Under the pieces are notes generated by a model. That model had not been told where the DNA came from, ran no database searches, and worked only from the letters and a program-made list of their open reading frames with translations. DNA of 48,573 nucleotides from Bacteroidales bacterium (lineage in GTDB: Bacteria > Bacteroidota > Bacteroidia > Bacteroidales > WCHB1-69): positions 1-48,573 of the forward strand of contig JAGCSI010000113.1 in the NCBI GenBank assembly GCA_017964255.1, in the 5' to 3' direction. A program made the translations under genes and the position numbers. Below are positions 8,662-18,438 of this stretch, piece by piece; position 1 is the stretch's first letter, and each line of letters starts with the position of its first letter.

Positions 8662-9141
8662 ATGAACACTCCTATCGTTGGAATCATAATGGGCTCGAAG
8701 AGCGATTGGAACACCATGAAAGCCGCCTGTGACGTGCTGGAAGAATTTGGTGTTCCGTATGAAAAATTTGTCATCAGTGCACACCGTACGCCGGAGAAGG
8801 CCATTGAATACGCCTCCACTGCCCGCGAACGTGGACTGAAAGTGATTATCACCGGTGCTGGTGGTGCTGCCCACCTGGCAGGCATTACCGCAGCTAAAAC
8901 CACTTTGCCCGTCATCGGCATCCCTATCAAGAGTGCCGCACTGAACGGCTTGGATTCGCTGCTGTCTATTGTGCAGATGCCAGGCGGAATCCCGGTGGCT
9001 ACCGTGGCTATTGATGGTGCTAAAAATGGTGGCTTGCTGGCGGTGGAAATCCTTGGCGCTTTCGATGATAAGATTGCCGCAAAACTGGCGGAATATCGTC
9101 GTACCATGGAGAAAAAAGTGTTGGAATCAACACTGGATTAA
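8662..9141 (+). CDS. purE: N5-carboxyaminoimidazole ribonucleotide mutase (PurE)
   Basis: De novo purine biosynthesis: converts N5-CAIR to 4-carboxy-AIR. 159 residues, the usual length of class I PurE. Visible motifs are MGSKSDW (phosphate-binding loop and active-site region), SAHRTPE (catalytic histidine), [10 protein letters not shown] and [13 protein letters not shown]. Neither purK nor any other pur gene is adjacent. A helicase-nuclease gene follows after 17 bp, so the two may be co-transcribed. Confidence 0.95.
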   Translation: MNTPIVGIIMGSKSDWNTMKAACDVLEEFGVPYEKFVISAHRTPEKAIEYASTARERGLKVIITGAGGAAHLAGITAAKTTLPVIGIPIKSAALNGLDSLLSIVQMPGGIPVATVAIDGAKNGGLLAVEILGAFDDKIAAKLAEYRRTMEKKVLESTLD

Positions 9142-9158
9142 TAGCTTGATAACCTGAA

Positions 9159-12100
9159 ATGTTCAAGGTTTATAAGGCGTCGGCCGGCTCTGGCAAAACC
9201 ACCAGCCTCGTGGCTGAGTATTTGTCGCTGTGTCTGTTTGAACCCAAAAAGTTCAGGCATGTGCTGGCTGTGACCTTCACCAACAATGCGACCGCCGAGA
9301 TGAAGGAGCGCATTGTGAAAACCTTGAAAATATTCGCTTTCAGTCACGTCTCCGAATGGAAAGACTCGGAAGAGGCGATTTATAAGCTTATATTGCGGGA
9401 TACACGATACAAATCTATGAGTGAAAGCGTATTCCGTAATAAATCACTTAACCTGCTGAAGGAAATTTTGTATGATTACCCTAATTTCACTATTAGCACC
9501 ATAGACAGTTTCTTTCAGCGTATCATCCGATCGTTCGCTTTCGACCTGGGTATCAACATGAATTACAATGTTGCCATTGACTTGTCTGACTGCTACGACC
9601 AGACGGTGGATATGCTGCTGAACAAGTTGTCGAAGAGTGACAAGGATTTGTCAGAGCGTATCATGTTTTTGGTGGACAAGCAGATGAATGAGAAGGGCCG
9701 TTGGCAGCTGGAGGACGAGTTGAAAAAGTCATTGGCAACCATCTACAATGAAAGGGCTTTTGAGCCTGCCAAGGCTTTGGAGAAGATGCATGAATCTGAT
9801 TCGCCCAATGATTCGGAAAACGGTGAGCTGAAAAAGGCTGTAAAGGAGGTGTTTCGGCAGTTGGCTGTCAAACGAAACTCTCTTCAGCAGGAAGTTAATA
9901 AGCTGGTGGATATTTTCAAACAGTTCAGTGATGATTCTTCGGCATATATTGGCGGTTCTACAGGCATCTATAAGTGGGTCCGAGTGCTGCGTGAAAAGCC
10001 GATGACCGCTCCTGGCAAGAACGTTAATAAGGCGTTGGAAGCAGAATCTGTTCTCAAAAAGCCGTCGGCAAGCGAGAAACAGCTGCAACCAGCTATCGTG
10101 GAACTGTCCCAGAATATTGTCGATCAGCAAGCGGCATTGAGAAACTGGGAGCTGATTTCCAAGCATGTGTCGTCATTGCTCTTGTTGTTCGATCTGAAGT
10201 TGATCATGGAGGATATCAAACTCCGCGATAATCTGTTTTTCCTGAATGAGACCAATGGTCGTATATTTGATGAGATCAAAGATATCGATACACCTTATAT
10301 TTACGAGAAAATCGGCAACAAGTTCTCCTATTTCTTTATTGATGAGTTCCAGGATACTTCGCGCATGCAATGGGGGGATTTCAAGCCGCTGATCAAGAAT
10401 GCGCTGTCGGGTTTGAATGTCTTCGGAGAGGAAGGAAAAACCATTCTTTTCGGGGATGTGAAGCAGTCTATTTATCGCTTTAGAAACGGTGATTCCACCC
10501 TGCTCAATGGGCTCTCCACTCTCGAAGGAGTGAACCAGAATCTGGGTGAGGGTTTGTTGACCCCTGATGACTTTGAGTTGACCTTGCTGGATACCAACCA
10601 TCGTTCGTCACAGGCTGTAATCAATTTCAATAATGAATTTTTTAAATACCTGATTGATAATGAATTCAGTCGTAATCCTTTGCTGGTGGATTATTATGCG
10701 GATGTGAAGCAGAAGAAAGATCAAAAGAAGATGGGATTTGTGTATGTGCGTTTCCAGCAGGAGGATGACAGAGAGGACTACCTGATGGAGGAGACGCTGA
10801 AAGCGGTGCAGGATGCTGTCAGCAGGAAATATGAATATCGGGATATAGCGGTTTTGTCCAAATCCAACAAGACATGCAGCGACCTTGCCCGCTATCTGAC
10901 GGAGCATCAGATTCCGGTGATTTCTTCGGATTCTTTGCTCTTGAGCGCTTCTCCGGAGGTGCTGTTGATGGTGAATACCATGCGTTATCTGCTTTCACCG
11001 GACGATAAATTGTCGCAACTGTCTATTGCTGAGTATTTCTGTAAAGACAGTATGACGGATGCGGTAGACAAAATCAGTCAGGACAATGGCTTTCAGAAGT
11101 TGATTCGGGCATTGGGAGATCGCGTGGAGGCTGATATTTTGCTGGATATTCCCCGCTTGCTTTCGTTTCCGGTCTTTACCATCGTGAAAGAATTGTTGCT
11201 GGCTTATCATATCTCTACGCCTGATGCATACGTAATTGCTTTTATTGATGCAGTATACGACAACTTCAATTCGCAGTTTTCTGATTTGACGCAATGCGTG
11301 AACTGGTGGGAGGAAAAAGGCCGCAAGATGTCGCTGACTTCGTCCAAAGAGACCAATGCGGTGACGGTGACTTCCATTCACAAGTCCAAGGGTTTGCAGT
11401 ATCCAGTGGTCATTTATCCGATGAAATCCTATCGTCAGGGCAATGGCATGGAAACGGTATGGTGTGAGAATGAACTGGACGACTGTCCGCTGCCGTATTA
11501 CATCATGGATACCAGCCAGAGCGCTTTGTCGGGTTCTTCCTTCGAGGCATTGGCGAATGAGGAGCGCATCATGACGGAAATTGATAATGTCAATGTGATG
11601 TATGTGGCTCATACGCGTGCCAAGGACGCTTTGTATATTATTACAGGAAATCCTTCGGGCAGGGGCAATTATGCCAAGTTTTTAGGCAATTTTATTGGTT
11701 CCCAACAGGAGGAAAAACAAGCATTGCAAAAAGAGTATCTTTTCGGCGATAGTCAGTGCCATAAGAAGGGTAGTGACAAGGAGAAAGAGTCTCAGTATAT
11801 TATCAGCCAGCTTTATTCTTCGGATTTTACGCTGAAATCGAAACAGTTATTGGCTGCTTCCGACCGGAGTTACAAGCAAGAGCTGGGTGTTTTTATCCAT
11901 GATTTTCTTTCTAAAATTGAAACCTTCCCTCAAACCGAGGAAGAGTTGGCCGAGATTCTTGAAAATGTGGACAATGTGGCAGACCGTCAGATTCTGCAGT
12001 CGGTGTTGCGCAAAATCATGAATGATGCCAGCCTTCAGCCGTATTTTGCCCCGGGAGTGGAGGTGATGAATGAGACCACCATTATGAGATGTGACGGGGA

Positions 12101-12266
12101 GTTGCGCCGCCCCGACCGTATTGTCTTTCTCGATGACGAGGTGATGGTGATTGATTACAAAACCGGTAAGGAAAATGAAGACTATCAGAAGCAGATGGAC
12201 GAGTATTGCGGGCTGTTACGAGAGATGGGCTACAAAAACGTGAAAAGTATGTTGCTGTATGTTTAA
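9159..12266 (+). CDS. UvrD/RecB-like helicase-nuclease (AddA-like)
   Basis: 1035 residues, a superfamily 1A helicase with a C-terminal PD-(D/E)XK nuclease, as in AddA and RecB, which resect double-strand breaks. Motifs in order: Walker A ASAGSGKTT (7-15), motif Ia VTFTNNATAEMKERI, motif II FIDEFQDTS (Walker B), motif III GDVKQSIYRFRNGD, motif IV NHRSSQAVINFN, motif V VTSIHKSKGLQYPV and motif VI MYVAHTRAKDALYI. The nuclease appears at the C-terminus as RPDRIVF ... VIDYKTGKE ... YQKQMDEY. It ends only about 15 residues after YQKQMDEY, so the nuclease domain is compact. The expected AddB partner is not next to it; the neighbours are purE and an efflux operon. Confidence 0.85.
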   Translation: MFKVYKASAGSGKTTSLVAEYLSLCLFEPKKFRHVLAVTFTNNATAEMKERIVKTLKIFAFSHVSEWKDSEEAIYKLILRDTRYKSMSESVFRNKSLNLLKEILYDYPNFTISTIDSFFQRIIRSFAFDLGINMNYNVAIDLSDCYDQTVDMLLNKLSKSDKDLSERIMFLVDKQMNEKGRWQLEDELKKSLATIYNERAFEPAKALEKMHESDSPNDSENGELKKAVKEVFRQLAVKRNSLQQEVNKLVDIFKQFSDDSSAYIGGSTGIYKWVRVLREKPMTAPGKNVNKALEAESVLKKPSASEKQLQPAIVELSQNIVDQQAALRNWELISKHVSSLLLLFDLKLIMEDIKLRDNLFFLNETNGRIFDEIKDIDTPYIYEKIGNKFSYFFIDEFQDTSRMQWGDFKPLIKNALSGLNVFGEEGKTILFGDVKQSIYRFRNGDSTLLNGLSTLEGVNQNLGEGLLTPDDFELTLLDTNHRSSQAVINFNNEFFKYLIDNEFSRNPLLVDYYADVKQKKDQKKMGFVYVRFQQEDDREDYLMEETLKAVQDAVSRKYEYRDIAVLSKSNKTCSDLARYLTEHQIPVISSDSLLLSASPEVLLMVNTMRYLLSPDDKLSQLSIAEYFCKDSMTDAVDKISQDNGFQKLIRALGDRVEADILLDIPRLLSFPVFTIVKELLLAYHISTPDAYVIAFIDAVYDNFNSQFSDLTQCVNWWEEKGRKMSLTSSKETNAVTVTSIHKSKGLQYPVVIYPMKSYRQGNGMETVWCENELDDCPLPYYIMDTSQSALSGSSFEALANEERIMTEIDNVNVMYVAHTRAKDALYIITGNPSGRGNYAKFLGNFIGSQQEEKQALQKEYLFGDSQCHKKGSDKEKESQYIISQLYSSDFTLKSKQLLAASDRSYKQELGVFIHDFLSKIETFPQTEEELAEILENVDNVADRQILQSVLRKIMNDASLQPYFAPGVEVMNETTIMRCDGELRRPDRIVFLDDEVMVIDYKTGKENEDYQKQMDEYCGLLREMGYKNVKSMLLYV

Positions 12267-12268
12267 AC

Positions 12269-12286
12269 TTGCGCCCTTTTGGGCGT
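12269..12286. other. Small GC-rich hairpin after the AddA-like gene
   Basis: CGCCC-ttttg-GGCG type inverted repeat just after the stop, without a following T-run. It is weak as a terminator and may only mark the boundary to the tolC unit. Confidence 0.35.
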
Positions 12287-12314
12287 GTCACTAAATAGCT
12301 TAATATTGAAGAGT

Positions 12315-13616
12315 ATGAAAAAAACTATGGTTCTGACTTTGTTTCTCGCGACGGTACTGCTTGCCTTCGCCCAGGAACAACCGACTCGTTTTTCCCTTGA
12401 GGATTGTCTGAAATACGCCGAAGAGCATAGCTATGACTTGCAGAATGCCAAATTGGACCAGTCCGCTTCGGAAATCAACTACAAACAAGCTAAACTGCAG
12501 ATGTCGCCTACGGTGTCTGCTTCCGCTTCTCAGGGCTTTTCCTATTCGCATAGTTCTGTCAGCGGTGGTGCCGACTGGACCGGCAATTACGGTCTTTCCG
12601 CAGGTATCACGCTTTTTAACGGACTGAACACATTCAACACCATCAAACAGCGGAAATTGGCAATCACCCAGTCTTCGCTGGCATGGGAGCAGTCGAAAAA
12701 CAATGTCAATATCCAGATTGTGCAGGCCTTCCTGAGTATTTTGATGAACGAGGAATTATCAGTGTATCAGAGGGAGGTAATCAACAAAAGCCGTGAGCAG
12801 ATGGAGCAGGGATATCAGCGTTTCAAGGTGGGACAAATCTTGGAAAGCGATTATCTGCTGCTGCAAGCCCAGTATGTCTCCGACTCGGCCAATTATGAGA
12901 ACACTTTGCTTACCCTGCAAAATAACTATGCCAACCTGAAATCTTTGTTGGCTATTTATCCCTATGCGCCTTTGGAGGTGATAAAACCTGATACCGCTAC
13001 GATGATGAGCAATTTGACGATTCCTGCCATGCAGGAGGTGATAGACAGGGCTATGGATTATCTTCCTGCATTGAAAATCAGTCAGAATCGCGTCGAAAGT
13101 GCCAATTATGATGTGAAAATTGCCAAATCGTCTTATTATCCTTCCCTGAACCTGAATGCGGGTGTCAGCACCGGATATGCTTCCAAAAACGGTTCGTTTG
13201 GCACACAGCTAGGCGAACGTCTGGGCGAGAATGTGGGACTTCAGCTCAATATTCCCATTTATAACCAGAACCGTGCACGCGCTGCGGTGAAACTGGCGAA
13301 AATCGGAGTGCAACAGGCAGAAAACGATTACCAATCGCAACAGATTGAAGTGCTGGAGGAGTTGGAACGTTACTATATCGCCGTCAAAGAGGCTCAGAAT
13401 AATTACGAGGTGTCGGCAATCAGAGAGAGGGCATACGAGGCCAATTTCAATGCTTATAACATGAAGTTCATGTATGGTACTATCACCGCCGCCGACTTGC
13501 TGACCCAGCAGAACAATTATCTGTCCGCCTTGAACACCTATATGCAGAACAAGTACTCCTTCGTCCTGCAACGCAAGATTTTGGATATCCTGACCGGCGT
13601 TCCCGTCACATTGTAA
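12315..13616 (+). CDS. TolC-family outer membrane efflux protein
   Basis: 433 residues from ATG 12315, which gives signal peptide MKKTMVLTLFLATVLLAFAQ; the ORF extension upstream (from 12279) is not needed. Two copies of an outer-membrane-efflux (OEP) repeat are visible: long alpha-helical, glutamine/asparagine-rich segments, starting FSLEDCLKYAEEHSYDLQNA and again near SQNRVESANYDVKIAKSSYY. It is the first gene of a four-gene exporter operon with a MacA-like adaptor, an ABC ATPase and a permease. The protein is predicted to form the trimeric outer-membrane channel. The cargo is unknown; macrolides, peptides or lipids are possible for this transporter type. Confidence 0.9.
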   Translation: MKKTMVLTLFLATVLLAFAQEQPTRFSLEDCLKYAEEHSYDLQNAKLDQSASEINYKQAKLQMSPTVSASASQGFSYSHSSVSGGADWTGNYGLSAGITLFNGLNTFNTIKQRKLAITQSSLAWEQSKNNVNIQIVQAFLSILMNEELSVYQREVINKSREQMEQGYQRFKVGQILESDYLLLQAQYVSDSANYENTLLTLQNNYANLKSLLAIYPYAPLEVIKPDTATMMSNLTIPAMQEVIDRAMDYLPALKISQNRVESANYDVKIAKSSYYPSLNLNAGVSTGYASKNGSFGTQLGERLGENVGLQLNIPIYNQNRARAAVKLAKIGVQQAENDYQSQQIEVLEELERYYIAVKEAQNNYEVSAIRERAYEANFNAYNMKFMYGTITAADLLTQQNNYLSALNTYMQNKYSFVLQRKILDILTGVPVTL

Positions 13617-13621
13617 TCGTT

Positions 13622-13649
13622 GTAGAGACGTTTCAGGAAACGTCTCCAC
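13622..13649. repeat. 28-bp palindrome, copy 3 (between tolC-like and macA-like genes)
   Basis: Arms GTAGAGACGTTTC and GAAACGTCTCCAC around a central AG, with one arm mismatch. It starts 5 bp after the TolC stop inside an otherwise tight operon, so it could act as an mRNA processing or stability hairpin rather than a full terminator. Confidence 0.85.
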
Positions 13650-13679
13650 AGAACAAAGGAAACATAAAACAAACACTAT

Positions 13680-14912
13680 ATGGAAGCTAAAAAGAAGAAA
13701 AAACTGATTATCTGGGGCATCATTGTAGCGGTGCTCATTATCTTGGTGGTGGCTTTAATGGCATTGAAAAAAGGCAAACCGCACGGCATGATGCTCAACA
13801 CCGAACGTGCTAAAGTTGACAGTATTGAGGTGACGGTGACTGCCACGGGCGAAATCCAGCCTGTCTATAAGGTGGATGTGGGTACACAGGTCTCCGGTAA
13901 AGTGGAGAAATTGTATGTGGATTTCAATTCCGAAGTGAAGAAGGGTGACTTGCTGGCTGAATTAGACCGCTCAACTTTGTCGGAACAGGTGCAGCAGGCA
14001 GAGGCGCAACTGTCGAATGCCCAGAGTAACTTGACCTTGGCACAGCGTACCTACGATCGTACCAAAGCGTTATTTGACAATAAAGCGGCCACGCAGGAAA
14101 CCTTGGATGCAGCCGAGGATGAGCTGATCAGAGCCAAAAACCAGTTGGTAACAGCTAAGTCCAACTGCCAAAAAGCCAAGGTGGACTTGGGCTATGCCAT
14201 GATTTATTCGCCGATTTCGGGTGTGGTGCTCAACAAGGCTGTTGAGGAAGGACAGACCGTTGCTTCTTCTTTCAGTACGCCGACGCTGTTCACCATCGCC
14301 AATAACCTGACAGAAATGCAGGTGGAGGCCAATGTGGATGAGGCCGATATAGGTCAGGTGAAGGTGGGCCAACCGGTGACTTTCACCGTTGACGCTTTTC
14401 CCGAAGACGTGTTTACGGGTACGGTAAAGCAAGTGCGTCTGGAGCCTACGGTTACCTCCAATGTGGTGACTTATACCGTGATTATTGATGCACCGAATCC
14501 TGAAGAGAAATTGTTTCCGGGTATGACCGCCAGCGTGTCTATCATCGTGAAGAAGGAGGTAGGCGTTTCCGTGCCGATGGAGGCTTTGTACTGCAGTATT
14601 GACAAGGCTACTATGGAAGTCATGATGAAACAGGGTATCACGTTCAAGGAGTTGTATGCCAGCCAGGAAGAGTTGGCCCAGAGCTTGAGAGATGTGGAAT
14701 CCAAGACGGTTTGGGTGAAGCGTCAGAATACGGTGGAGCAGGTAAGTGTGAAGCCGGGACTGAACGATGGGGCCAAGACACTGATTAGCGAAGGAATCCG
14801 AGAGGGTGACGAGGTGGTGCTTTCTGTCTCCGAGATGAAGATGCCTGGCAAACCACAGAAAGATGGTAACAATCCTTTCATGATGGGACCTCCCCAACGT
14901 AAACAGAGATAA
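13680..14912 (+). CDS. MacA-like periplasmic adaptor (HlyD/RND membrane-fusion family)
   Basis: 410 residues. An N-terminal lysine-rich stretch and one transmembrane helix (about 8-27) anchor it in the inner membrane. Then come a beta-barrel/lipoyl half (VDVGTQVSGKVEKLYVDFN), an alpha-helical coiled-coil hairpin (about 100-165), the second lipoyl half (IYSPISGVVLNKAVEEGQTV) and the C-terminal beta-barrel region. It bridges the permease to the TolC channel. It sits 63 bp after the TolC gene with the 28-bp palindrome between, and 3 bp before the ATPase gene. The last residues are proline- and lysine-rich. Confidence 0.9.
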   Translation: MEAKKKKKLIIWGIIVAVLIILVVALMALKKGKPHGMMLNTERAKVDSIEVTVTATGEIQPVYKVDVGTQVSGKVEKLYVDFNSEVKKGDLLAELDRSTLSEQVQQAEAQLSNAQSNLTLAQRTYDRTKALFDNKAATQETLDAAEDELIRAKNQLVTAKSNCQKAKVDLGYAMIYSPISGVVLNKAVEEGQTVASSFSTPTLFTIANNLTEMQVEANVDEADIGQVKVGQPVTFTVDAFPEDVFTGTVKQVRLEPTVTSNVVTYTVIIDAPNPEEKLFPGMTASVSIIVKKEVGVSVPMEALYCSIDKATMEVMMKQGITFKELYASQEELAQSLRDVESKTVWVKRQNTVEQVSVKPGLNDGAKTLISEGIREGDEVVLSVSEMKMPGKPQKDGNNPFMMGPPQRKQR

Positions 14913-14915
14913 GCC

Positions 14916-15656
14916 ATGAGCAATGAGATTCTCAAAATAACGGATTTGAAGCGCATTTTTCGCGTGGGTAACGAGGATGTGCACGCGCTGAACGGAGTCA
15001 CCTTTTCGGTCACGGAAGGCGAGTTTGTCAGCATCATGGGCACCAGTGGTTCGGGTAAATCTACTTTGCTGAATATTCTGGGTTGCCTTGACCGTCCCAC
15101 TTCCGGTGACTACTGTATTGACGGGGTGTCTGTCAATACACTGTCGAAAAAGGAATTGTCCACGTTGCGCAACCGCAAAATCGGTTTTGTGTTCCAGAAT
15201 TATAATCTGCTGGCGCGTACCACAGCCATCGAAAATGTGGAGTTGCCGCTGATGTACAACTCGGAGGTGTCGGCTAAGGAACGCCGCCAAAGAGCAGAAG
15301 AGGCTTTGCTGGCGGTGGGCTTGGAGAACCGTATGATGCACATGCCCAACCAGCTGTCGGGTGGTCAGCAGCAGCGTGTGGCCATTGCCCGTGCCTTGGT
15401 CAACGACCCGGTTATCTTGCTGGCCGATGAGGCCACGGGTAACCTCGACACCCGCACCTCTTACGAGATTATGAGCCTGTTTCAGGATTTGCACGACAAA
15501 GGAAAAACCATTGCTTTTGTGACGCATGAGCCCGATATTGCGGTGTTTACCACACGTACCATCAAATTGAGAGATGGCAATATTATTGAAGACAGCCCGG
15601 TGGAGACTCAGTCAGCCGCCAAGGCTTTACAGGAGTATAAAGAGTTTAAGATTTAG
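14916..15656 (+). CDS. ABC transporter ATP-binding protein (MacB/LolD type)
   Basis: 246 residues. Walker A GTSGSGKST, Q-loop FVFQNYNLLARTTAIENVELP, signature LSGGQQQRVAIARAL, Walker B VILLADEATGNLD and the H-loop FVTHE. The sequence belongs to the MacB/LolD/FtsE class, where ATPase and permease work as a mechanotransmitter rather than a pore. In many proteobacteria MacB is one polypeptide; here ATPase and permease are separate genes 3 bp apart. It is coupled to the MacA-like gene upstream. Confidence 0.92.
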   Translation: MSNEILKITDLKRIFRVGNEDVHALNGVTFSVTEGEFVSIMGTSGSGKSTLLNILGCLDRPTSGDYCIDGVSVNTLSKKELSTLRNRKIGFVFQNYNLLARTTAIENVELPLMYNSEVSAKERRQRAEEALLAVGLENRMMHMPNQLSGGQQQRVAIARALVNDPVILLADEATGNLDTRTSYEIMSLFQDLHDKGKTIAFVTHEPDIAVFTTRTIKLRDGNIIEDSPVETQSAAKALQEYKEFKI

Positions 15657-15659
15657 ACT

Positions 15660-16880
15660 ATGAATGTATTGAATCTTGTCAAAATAGCCATCAAAGCCTT
15701 GCTGAGAAACAAAAGCAGGGCGTTTCTGACCATGTTGGGTATCATTATAGGTATTGCGTCCGTAATCGCTATGGTCAGCTTGGGACAAAGTTCCACGCTG
15801 AGTGTGCGCGATCAGTTGTCGGGCATGGGTTCCAACATGATTATGATTATGCCGGGTCGTCAGATGCGAGGCGGTATCAATATGGGTAATTCAAGTTCCA
15901 AATCGTTGGATATGAAAGATTTGCGTGCATTGGAACAGAATACCCGCTATGTGGCGCATGTTTCTCCGTCGGTCAGCACGGGAGCACAGTTGGTGTATGG
16001 CTCCAACAACCATCCCGGTCAGATTCAGGGTGTGTCGCCCTGTTACCTTGATATACGTATGTATAAACTCGAAAGTGGCATCATGTTCACCGAAGAGGAT
16101 GTGAAAACTTACAATAAAGTTTGTGTGGTGGGTAAAACGGTGGTGGATAATCTCTTTACCAATGGCGAGAACCCGATAGGGCAGGTGGTGCGTTTCGGTT
16201 CCATTCCGATGAAGATCATCGGGGTGCTGGAGTCCAAAGGACAGAACCAGATGGGGCAGGACCAGGATGATATTGTGCTGGCTCCCTATACCACGGTACA
16301 GAAGCGTTTCATGGCAATCACGCATTTCAATATGTTGTTTGCCTCTGCAACTTCCGAAGAGGAGTCAGAGCTGGCAGCCACAGAGATTACCTATATTTTG
16401 CGTGCCAACCACAAGATTGCCGAAGGCGAGGAGGATGACTTTGACATCCGTACCCAGGAAGAGTTGCTGAGCACCATGAGTTCGGTGACGCAGATGTTGA
16501 CGATGTTGCTGGCCGCTATCGCTTCTATCTCACTGATAGTAGGTGGTATCGGCATTATGAATATCATGTATGTAACCGTGACGGAAAGAACCAAGGAAAT
16601 TGGTTTGCGTATGGCCATAGGTGCACAGAACCGCGACATCATGCTGCAGTTCCTGTCTGAAAGTGTGATTCTGAGTTTGATTGGTGGTGTGATAGGAATT
16701 ATCCTTGGATTGATCCTGTCGTATGCCCTTTCCCACATCTTGAGTTGGCCATACGTGGTGAGTCAAACCGCCATCATGGTGTCATTTTTGGTATGTGCCG
16801 CCACAGGTATCTTCTTCGGCTGGTATCCCGCCAAGAAAGCTGCGAATATGGATCCTATCGCCGCGTTGCGTTACGAGTAG
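15660..16880 (+). CDS. FtsX/MacB-type ABC transporter permease
   Basis: 406 residues. A first transmembrane helix (about 20-42, FLTMLGIIIGIASVIAMVSL) is followed by a large periplasmic MacB_PCD domain (about 45-260). Three C-terminal helices then form the FtsX domain (about 275-395), with the family motif GIGIMNIMYVTVTERTKEIG. The architecture matches the permease part of MacB. With the upstream ATPase, adaptor and TolC it forms a tripartite exporter. Its stop codon TAG is directly followed by a tract of 7-bp TTAGnnn units. Confidence 0.92.
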   Translation: MNVLNLVKIAIKALLRNKSRAFLTMLGIIIGIASVIAMVSLGQSSTLSVRDQLSGMGSNMIMIMPGRQMRGGINMGNSSSKSLDMKDLRALEQNTRYVAHVSPSVSTGAQLVYGSNNHPGQIQGVSPCYLDIRMYKLESGIMFTEEDVKTYNKVCVVGKTVVDNLFTNGENPIGQVVRFGSIPMKIIGVLESKGQNQMGQDQDDIVLAPYTTVQKRFMAITHFNMLFASATSEEESELAATEITYILRANHKIAEGEEDDFDIRTQEELLSTMSSVTQMLTMLLAAIASISLIVGGIGIMNIMYVTVTERTKEIGLRMAIGAQNRDIMLQFLSESVILSLIGGVIGIILGLILSYALSHILSWPYVVSQTAIMVSFLVCAATGIFFGWYPAKKAANMDPIAALRYE

Positions 16881-17009
16881 TTAGTGGTTAGGTATTAGGT
16901 GTTAGTGGTTAGAGGGGTAATGTTTATAGTTTATAGTTTATTGAATTTTGAATTTTGAATTCTGAATTATCAACTCTAAACTCTAAACATTAAACATTAA
17001 ACTCTAAAC
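16881..17009. repeat. Three consecutive families of 7-bp tandem units
   Basis: 16881-16915 holds five units of the TTAGTGG/TTAGGTA type. 16922-16942 holds three GTTTATA units and 16943-16969 about four GAATTTT-like units. 16972-17009 holds five AACTCTA/AACATTA units. All have a 7-bp period but unrelated unit sequences. The tract lies between convergent genes. Its right end encodes the last codons (LEFNV and stop) of the thiamine pyrophosphokinase gene on the other strand. Confidence 0.85.
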
Positions 17010-17652
17010 AGAATTCCCTAAACACCAGCCCTCTGCCGCCGCTGATTTTAACGGTGAAGCTATCGCCCAGTGCTTTGTTCAAACTGCCTTCCCATAGTTG
17101 GGCAAAGCGGCGGTTGTGGACGGGATATTGCAGACCTTCGAAGCTGAAAACTGCTTGTCCGTCAAAGCTGAAAACCGATACCTCCTGACCAGGAAGCGAG
17201 GCAAATGTCGTGTCTTCAGAAATAAAAGAAAAGATACCATAATTGCTCACCATGATGAGGTCCATTCTTGCTGAATACATGTTTAGTATTGACAGATTGG
17301 CCAGCTGGTGGTCGTCGCGCAGACCGGAGGCTCCTAACACAGCTACAGGTCCCAACTGTTGTCTTATGCAATACTTCAGGGCTTTTTGCAGGTCATTGCA
17401 TTCCTCATCCTTGTCTTCGATAATGATATCCTTGAACTTTGCACGTGCTTCATCAGAGAGAGAGTCACAGTCACCAATTACTACCTCAGGCTGAATGCCC
17501 ATAAGGAGTAATTTATCCAGTGCCCCATCGCAGCACACAATGAACTTGGCACGCTGTAGAAACTGCAACGGAATTTCACCTTGCGGTGTTTCTCCGTTCC
17601 CCACGATGACGGTGGAGTAGCGTGACAGTTCGTATGCGAATAGCTTTTCCAT
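16990..17652 (-). CDS. thiN: Thiamine pyrophosphokinase (ThiN-type)
   Basis: Converts thiamine and ATP to thiamine pyrophosphate. 220 residues. Family signatures: VIVGNGETP at the start, CCDGALDKLL, VIGDCDSLS (acidic metal/pyrophosphate site), DKDEECNDLQKAL, and VLGASGLRDDHQLANLSIL. The C-terminal substrate-binding domain is beta-rich and contains SGGRGLVF. The ATG at 17652 overlaps the nitroreductase stop by one base (TAATG), so the two genes are translationally linked. The extreme C-terminus and stop codon fall in a 7-bp tandem repeat tract. Confidence 0.85.
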   Translation of the reverse strand: MEKLFAYELSRYSTVIVGNGETPQGEIPLQFLQRAKFIVCCDGALDKLLLMGIQPEVVIGDCDSLSDEARAKFKDIIIEDKDEECNDLQKALKYCIRQQLGPVAVLGASGLRDDHQLANLSILNMYSARMDLIMVSNYGIFSFISEDTTFASLPGQEVSVFSFDGQAVFSFEGLQYPVHNRRFAQLWEGSLNKALGDSFTVKISGGRGLVFREFCLEFNV

Positions 17653-18413
17653 TATTCTTTAGCCAAAAAGTCTTGGTTTTGCAGCGTTTTTTTCAACACT
17701 TCTGCAAAAAACACATTGTCTTTCTTGGTGTATCTTCTTTCGGTGAATACTTGGGCAAGATTTTCTAACTGGTTTTCTTCCAGTATTTTCAGAGTATTAG
17801 GATGGGCTTCTTTTTCTTTGTACAGTTTATTGATATCGTATTCTGCATAATCCTGATATACTTCTTGATGAACCATCGCTTCCACAGGCAATTTATCGGT
17901 CAGCTCAGGTTGCTCATCGGGGTGGCCGATGGAGATGCAAGCTACAGGCATGACATTCTTGGGCAGTTGCAGCAGTTCTACAAATTTATCTACCTGATAG
18001 GTAATCGTGCCTAACCAGCAAAGACCAAGTCCCAAAGATTCGGCGGCTATACAGGCATTTTGGGCAGCGATGAGGGCATCGGTCACAGCCCACTGGTAGG
18101 CTTGCAGATTGCTGTAGCAGTCGGTGGCGGCGCCGCGGAACTCGCAATAGCGGTTGAAGCGGTGCAGGTCGGCGCAGAAGGTCAGCATCAGCGGGGCGTT
18201 GGTGGCGATGGGCTGGTTGAAATGCAGCGGTGCCGCCTTCTCCATCATTTCCTTGTCGGTGGTGACAATGATGCTGAACAACTGCATGTTGCCCATGGTG
18301 GAGCCGTTGCAGGCACAGCGCAATATCAGTTCCAGGTCTTCTTTGCTGACTTTTTCCGCAGTGAATTTCCGGATGCTGCGGTGCTGTAGTATGGTTTCGA
18401 TGGTTTGATTCAT
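17652..18413 (-). CDS. Nitroreductase family protein (FMN-dependent)
   Basis: 253 residues. The N-terminal HRSIRKFTAEKVS motif (FMN phosphate contact), the central NACIAAESLGLGLCWLG segment and the late SIGHPDEQPELTDKLP are typical of NfsA/NfsB-like flavin oxidoreductases. NfsA-like enzymes use NADPH to reduce nitroaromatics or quinones; the physiological substrate here is unknown. The C-terminal 70 residues form the extension seen in NfsA-type members. It overlaps thiN by one base. Upstream lie about 140 bp of short-unit repeats with no clear promoter. Confidence 0.85.
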   Translation of the reverse strand: MNQTIETILQHRSIRKFTAEKVSKEDLELILRCACNGSTMGNMQLFSIIVTTDKEMMEKAAPLHFNQPIATNAPLMLTFCADLHRFNRYCEFRGAATDCYSNLQAYQWAVTDALIAAQNACIAAESLGLGLCWLGTITYQVDKFVELLQLPKNVMPVACISIGHPDEQPELTDKLPVEAMVHQEVYQDYAEYDINKLYKEKEAHPNTLKILEENQLENLAQVFTERRYTKKDNVFFAEVLKKTLQNQDFLAKE

Positions 18414-18438
18414 GAGGTGTATTGTTGAATTTTTTTCG

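Noticed and set aside
14070..15527. 485-codon minus-strand open frame across the MacA-like and ABC ATPase genes
   Set aside because: It is antisense to two genes with strong motifs (lipoyl and coiled-coil domains; Walker A, signature, Walker B) and its histidine- and arginine-rich translation matches no domain.
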